Origin: Pseudaminobacter soli (ex Li et al. 2025)
Lineage (GTDB): Bacteria > Pseudomonadota > Alphaproteobacteria > Rhizobiales > Rhizobiaceae
Reading direction: 5' to 3'
DNA length: 64,000 nt
Assembly (NCBI RefSeq): GCF_029892515.1
Contig: NZ_JARXVF010000001.1
Location: 2,046,001-2,110,000, forward strand
A program made the position numbers and the translations under genes. The notes under the pieces were generated by a model that saw only the letters and a list, made by a program, of their open reading frames with translations, had not been told where the DNA came from and did not search any database. This document shows, piece after piece, positions 61,257 to 64,000 of this stretch (position 1 is its first letter; each line of letters opens with the position of its first letter).

Positions 61257-61420
61257 GCAGGCTCCTGGGCAATCGTTGCGGAGTAGGTAAAGGATAATGA
61301 CCGGGGAGACTGGCGCAAGCTTTTGCCGTGGCAAGTGCCAACAGCGTTTCATCCGGTTTGCTAGGGTCGCGATCTATCCCGCAGCGGGCTGCGGGGAGAA
61401 GCCGAGCCGGGGGTGCGACG

Positions 61421-61864
61421 ATGGTCATGAAGCGGACGAAGCAGCCCTGGATGTCGGCGGACGAATTCGGCCGCTCATTGCCGCACGGCGTCGGCATCAA
61501 TCTCCTGGTCCGTGAAGTTGCGCCCATGGAGGCTTTCTGCCGGGACGTGCTGGGAGCCACGATCATCTATGCCGACGAGGATTTCGCGGCGGTGGAACTG
61601 CTGGGGTCCGTTTTCATGCTGCATGCCGACCACTCCTACAGCGACAATCCGATGAGTGGGACGGTGACAGGCGTCGAGGCGCGCGGAGCCGGTCTGGAGA
61701 TCAGGCTCTATGGCAGCGACCCCGACGCGGTCGAGGCTCTCGCCCGCGAGCACGAACACATTGTGCTGTCGGGCGCGGTCGACAAACCGCATGGATTGCG
61801 TGAATGCCATGTGGTGGGCCCTGACGGCTATATCTTCGTGCCCAGCCGTTCGATCGGCGGATAA
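61421..61864 (+). CDS. VOC-family (glyoxalase-like) protein
   Basis: A 147-residue protein with a vicinal oxygen chelate fold: GINLLVREVAPMEAFCRDVLGATIIYADEDFAAVELLGSVFMLHADHSY, then LEIRLYGSDPDAVEALAREH and the ending VVGPDGYIFVPSR in place of the usual DPDGN/Y. Metal ligands are not clearly complete. A dioxygenase, glyoxalase or resistance function cannot be separated by sequence. GGGGG lies upstream of ATG 61421; 61427 is an alternative. It is divergent from the MBL gene. Confidence 0.82.
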   Translation: MVMKRTKQPWMSADEFGRSLPHGVGINLLVREVAPMEAFCRDVLGATIIYADEDFAAVELLGSVFMLHADHSYSDNPMSGTVTGVEARGAGLEIRLYGSDPDAVEALAREHEHIVLSGAVDKPHGLRECHVVGPDGYIFVPSRSIGG

Positions 61865-62066
61865 CCGCCTGGACGCAAAGGATAATTCAGCCCGAGACGG
61901 GCTTGGATTTGACTGCGCGAGGCAAAAACTCATGCGATATTTTTGCAACAGCGGTGCAATGCAAACCGGATATTAACCATAGACGGTTGAAATTTGGCCA
62001 ACATCGGCCTGTTTGTGGGGCCGATGATTTTGATCGGGCGGGTGACCGTCCCGACGGAGGTATGGC

Positions 62067-62609
62067 ATGATTTTTTCGAGAACGGGCCTGTTGGCCGTAT
62101 CGGTGATGGCGTTGGCGGCAAGCGGCTGCCAGAGTTCGCGTATTTCTTCCCTGGATACACAGCCTGCACCGCTCGTGCCCGCGCCGACCGGACAGGTCAC
62201 GAGCGGCCAGTTGCCGCCGCCGGTTGCTCCGGGCACCGCCGATCCCTCGCAATTCCCCGCAGCCCCTGGCGGCGGCACGCAGGTTGCCGGGCTGCCGCCG
62301 GCATCCGGCGGACCGGCTGGCAACGGGCCGGCTATCACGGCCGGCAGCGTTGCCGGTGTATGGAACGCCTCGGTGGGCGGCCAGACCTGCCGTGTGGCAA
62401 CGCCGCAGACCAAGTTCGGCCAGGGCTACCGCGCCGGCCCGCTGCGCTGCCCGTCGCCGATCGACGCTGTAAAGTCCTGGAGCGTCGCCGGAAGCCAGCT
62501 TACGCTCTATGATGAGAATGGCAGCCCGCTGGCACGGCTCTCCTCGTCGGGTCCGGAGAAGTTCTCCGGTCAGACCGAGAGCGGCGTTCCGGTCTCGCTC
62601 AGCCGCTGA
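62067..62609 (+). CDS. omp19: Outer-membrane lipoprotein with protease-inhibitor Inh domain (Omp19-like)
   Basis: A 180-residue lipoprotein. The lipobox ends at C21 (MALAASGC), followed by a Pro/Gly-rich linker (about 30-90) and an AprI/Inh-type beta-barrel (about 95-180): SVAGVWNASVGGQTCRVATPQTKFGQGYRAGPLRCPSP with C108 and C128 likely disulfide-bonded. This closely resembles Brucella Omp19, which inhibits host proteases and contributes to envelope integrity. GGAGG precedes the ATG, and TTAACCAT (61973-61980) lies upstream. It is next to zapE, as in Brucella. Confidence 0.9.
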   Translation: MIFSRTGLLAVSVMALAASGCQSSRISSLDTQPAPLVPAPTGQVTSGQLPPPVAPGTADPSQFPAAPGGGTQVAGLPPASGGPAGNGPAITAGSVAGVWNASVGGQTCRVATPQTKFGQGYRAGPLRCPSPIDAVKSWSVAGSQLTLYDENGSPLARLSSSGPEKFSGQTESGVPVSLSR

Positions 62610-62688
62610 CGACAGTGGTCCCGCGCGGCCGGCAAGTCCATGGCGGCCGCGACTAGGATGAACGACAGACTTTCCAGAGACATGGCCG

Positions 62689-63894
62689 ATGCATCTGCGT
62701 GAAGGTATTCAGACGCGTGTGACGGTCAGGCAGCGCTACGACCATCTGGTCGAGACCAAGGCGATCGCGCGCGACCCCGCGCAGGAAGTAATCGTCACGG
62801 CGCTCGACCATCTCATCGACGAGATTTCCCAAAAGCGGCTGGCAAAGAAATCCAGCGCGCTCGGCTGGCTTTTCGGCAAGAGGCGCGAGCGCAGCGTTCC
62901 CGTCAAAGGCCTTTACATCCATGGCGATGTCGGTCGCGGAAAGACCATGTTGATGGACATGTTCTTCGAGCTGGTGCCGGTGCGGCGCAAGCGCCGCATG
63001 CATTTCAACGACTTCATGGCGGATGTGCAGGACCGCATCCAGAAGCACCGGCTGGCGCGCAAGAACGGCGAGACCAAGGACGACGATCCGATCCCCCCGG
63101 TGGCCGCGGCGCTGGCAGAAGAAGCCTGGGTCCTTTGCTTCGACGAATTCACAGTGACCGACATCGCCGATGCGATGATCCTGTCGCGGCTTTTCTCGGC
63201 CCTATTCGCCAATGGCGTGGTGCTGGTGGCGACCTCAAACGTGGCGCCCGACGACCTCTACCGGGATGGCCTCAATCGCGGTCTTTTCCTGCCCTTCGTC
63301 GAGGTGCTGAAGCGCCATGTCGATGTGCTCGACCTCGATGCCGACAAGGACTATCGCCTCGAGAAGCTCAACCGCCTCCCGGTCTATATGAGCCCGCTGG
63401 GGGCCGAGGCCGACCGGCAGATGGACGAGGCCTGGCAGACCGTTACCGCCGGGCAAGCGGCCGCGCCGGCGACGATTTCCCTCAAGGGGCGCCACATCGC
63501 AGTGCCCCTGGCCACGGAAGATACGGCGCGCTTCACCTTCGCCGATCTCTGCGAGCAGCCGCATGGCGCACGCGATTTCTTGGCGATTGCCGCGCGTTAC
63601 TCGACGGTCTTTGTCGATCACGTTCCTGTGCTGGCGGAAGGCAAGCGAAATGAGGCCAAGCGCTTCATCCTGCTGATCGACACTCTATATGACCACCAGA
63701 TCAGGCTGGTCGTCAGTGCCGCGGCCCCGCCGCAGGCGCTGTACACCGGCAAACGCGGCGTCGAGGCATTTGAATTCGACCGAACCGTCTCCAGATTGAT
63801 GGAGATGCAGAGCCGGGATTGGCTCGACGGCTGGACGGAGCGTCATGGGAAAGCTCGACCTTCACTTGAAGTCGGCAAAACAATGTCCGTGTGA
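62689..63894 (+). CDS. zapE: Cell division protein ZapE (AFG1-like ATPase)
   Basis: A 401-residue AAA-type ATPase without protease domain. Walker A is GDVGRGKT (79-86), Walker B LCFDEFTVTDIADAMILSRLF, followed by sensor region VVLVATSNVAPDDLY and the conserved GLNRGLFLPFVEVLKRHVDVLDLD. In E. coli ZapE destabilises FtsZ polymers at constriction; the Afg1 homologue acts in mitochondria. Slightly longer than E. coli ZapE. In Brucella the next gene is mdh, which would lie beyond the window. Confidence 0.93.
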   Translation: MHLREGIQTRVTVRQRYDHLVETKAIARDPAQEVIVTALDHLIDEISQKRLAKKSSALGWLFGKRRERSVPVKGLYIHGDVGRGKTMLMDMFFELVPVRRKRRMHFNDFMADVQDRIQKHRLARKNGETKDDDPIPPVAAALAEEAWVLCFDEFTVTDIADAMILSRLFSALFANGVVLVATSNVAPDDLYRDGLNRGLFLPFVEVLKRHVDVLDLDADKDYRLEKLNRLPVYMSPLGAEADRQMDEAWQTVTAGQAAAPATISLKGRHIAVPLATEDTARFTFADLCEQPHGARDFLAIAARYSTVFVDHVPVLAEGKRNEAKRFILLIDTLYDHQIRLVVSAAAPPQALYTGKRGVEAFEFDRTVSRLMEMQSRDWLDGWTERHGKARPSLEVGKTMSV

Positions 63895-64000
63895 AAGCGT
63901 TTTGCTGCAAAATTTTGACGTTTACGTAATTCCCATCAATTCTAAACGATTGAAATATTTAGGGTCAAAATAATCGGTTGAATTTCCACAGTCTTGGCGC
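63895..64000. other. AT-rich non-coding end of the window
   Basis: 106 bases with no gene, AT-rich for this genome. TTGACG (63915-63920) could be a -35 for a rightward gene outside the window, with a weak -10 around 63938-63944. Presumably the promoter of the next gene, mdh in Brucella-like order. Confidence 0.35.

Overview
This is a GC-rich, gene-dense piece of an alphaproteobacterial chromosome. Protein content points to the order Hyphomicrobiales (Rhizobiales), most likely a Mesorhizobium/Aminobacter-like member of the Phyllobacteriaceae. Pointers are an Omp19-type Inh lipoprotein followed by zapE as in Brucella, an IalB protein, the ImuA/ImuB/DnaE2 mutasome behind a GAAC-N7-GAAC LexA box, DUF2794, and rhizobial palindromic intergenic repeats. 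No insertion sequence, prophage, CRISPR array or rRNA was seen. One tRNA gene is present.

Layout. 1-4.5 kb: rpsP, chorismate mutase and ffh, then asd. 4.0-10 kb: leuB with a GNAT gene and leuD, separated by a plus-strand operon (ABM monooxygenase, SDR, ECF sigma factor with a SnoaL-like tail) and by a RidA gene paired with an exported protein carrying an Ivy-like CxPHxC loop. 10-13.9 kb: DUF72, FAD oxidoreductase, CoA ester lyase, DUF1737, zincin. 14-19.9 kb: SOS-controlled imuA-imuB-dnaE2. 19.9-22.9 kb: Trm112-like protein, Lon-domain protein, tetratricopeptide-like thioredoxin, prolyl-tRNA editing protein, tRNA-Gly. 23-27.3 kb: LysR regulator divergent from exported ankyrin protein, nucleoside deaminase and MFS permease, then a bestrophin. 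27.6-31.5 kb: large PAS-GGDEF-EAL protein, small exported protein, TetR. 31.5-32.5 kb: about 1 kb without genes, rich in palindromic repeats. 32.5-47.4 kb: lytic transglycosylase, argG, LysE, rlmN, IalB, YkvA-like, pterin dehydratase, LMW phosphatase/thpR, tesA with its ABC pair, BI-1, PAT-type acetyltransferase, DUF2794, a candidate non-coding RNA, DUF1223. 47.6-59.5 kb: acnA, ccmA-ccmB-ccmD-ccmG (no ccmC), DUF2332, DUF1127, FMN reductase, ispZ, ftsY, mtaB, dapF. 59.6-64 kb: Dps, MBL hydrolase, VOC protein, omp19, zapE.

How the genes work together. Ffh and FtsY, the two SRP-pathway GTPases, both lie here, about 53 kb apart. Asd and DapF are two steps of the lysine/diaminopimelate branch. LeuB and LeuD are two of the leucine enzymes. 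The ccm genes build the haem-export and thiol-reduction parts of cytochrome c maturation. ImuA/ImuB/DnaE2 form the SOS mutagenesis complex. TesA and the YbbA/YbbP-like ABC pair keep the arrangement known in E. coli.

Most notable observations: no ccmC between ccmB and ccmD, with only a 23-codon frame in its place; a plus-strand promoter/terminator pair enclosing about 325 nt of structured non-coding sequence at 46.3-46.7 kb; an ECF-SDR-monooxygenase operon without an anti-sigma gene; an Ivy-like loop in an uncharacterised exported protein; a palindromic repeat read in frame inside FtsY; and two copies of a 43-nt palindrome whose stem changes are partly compensatory.
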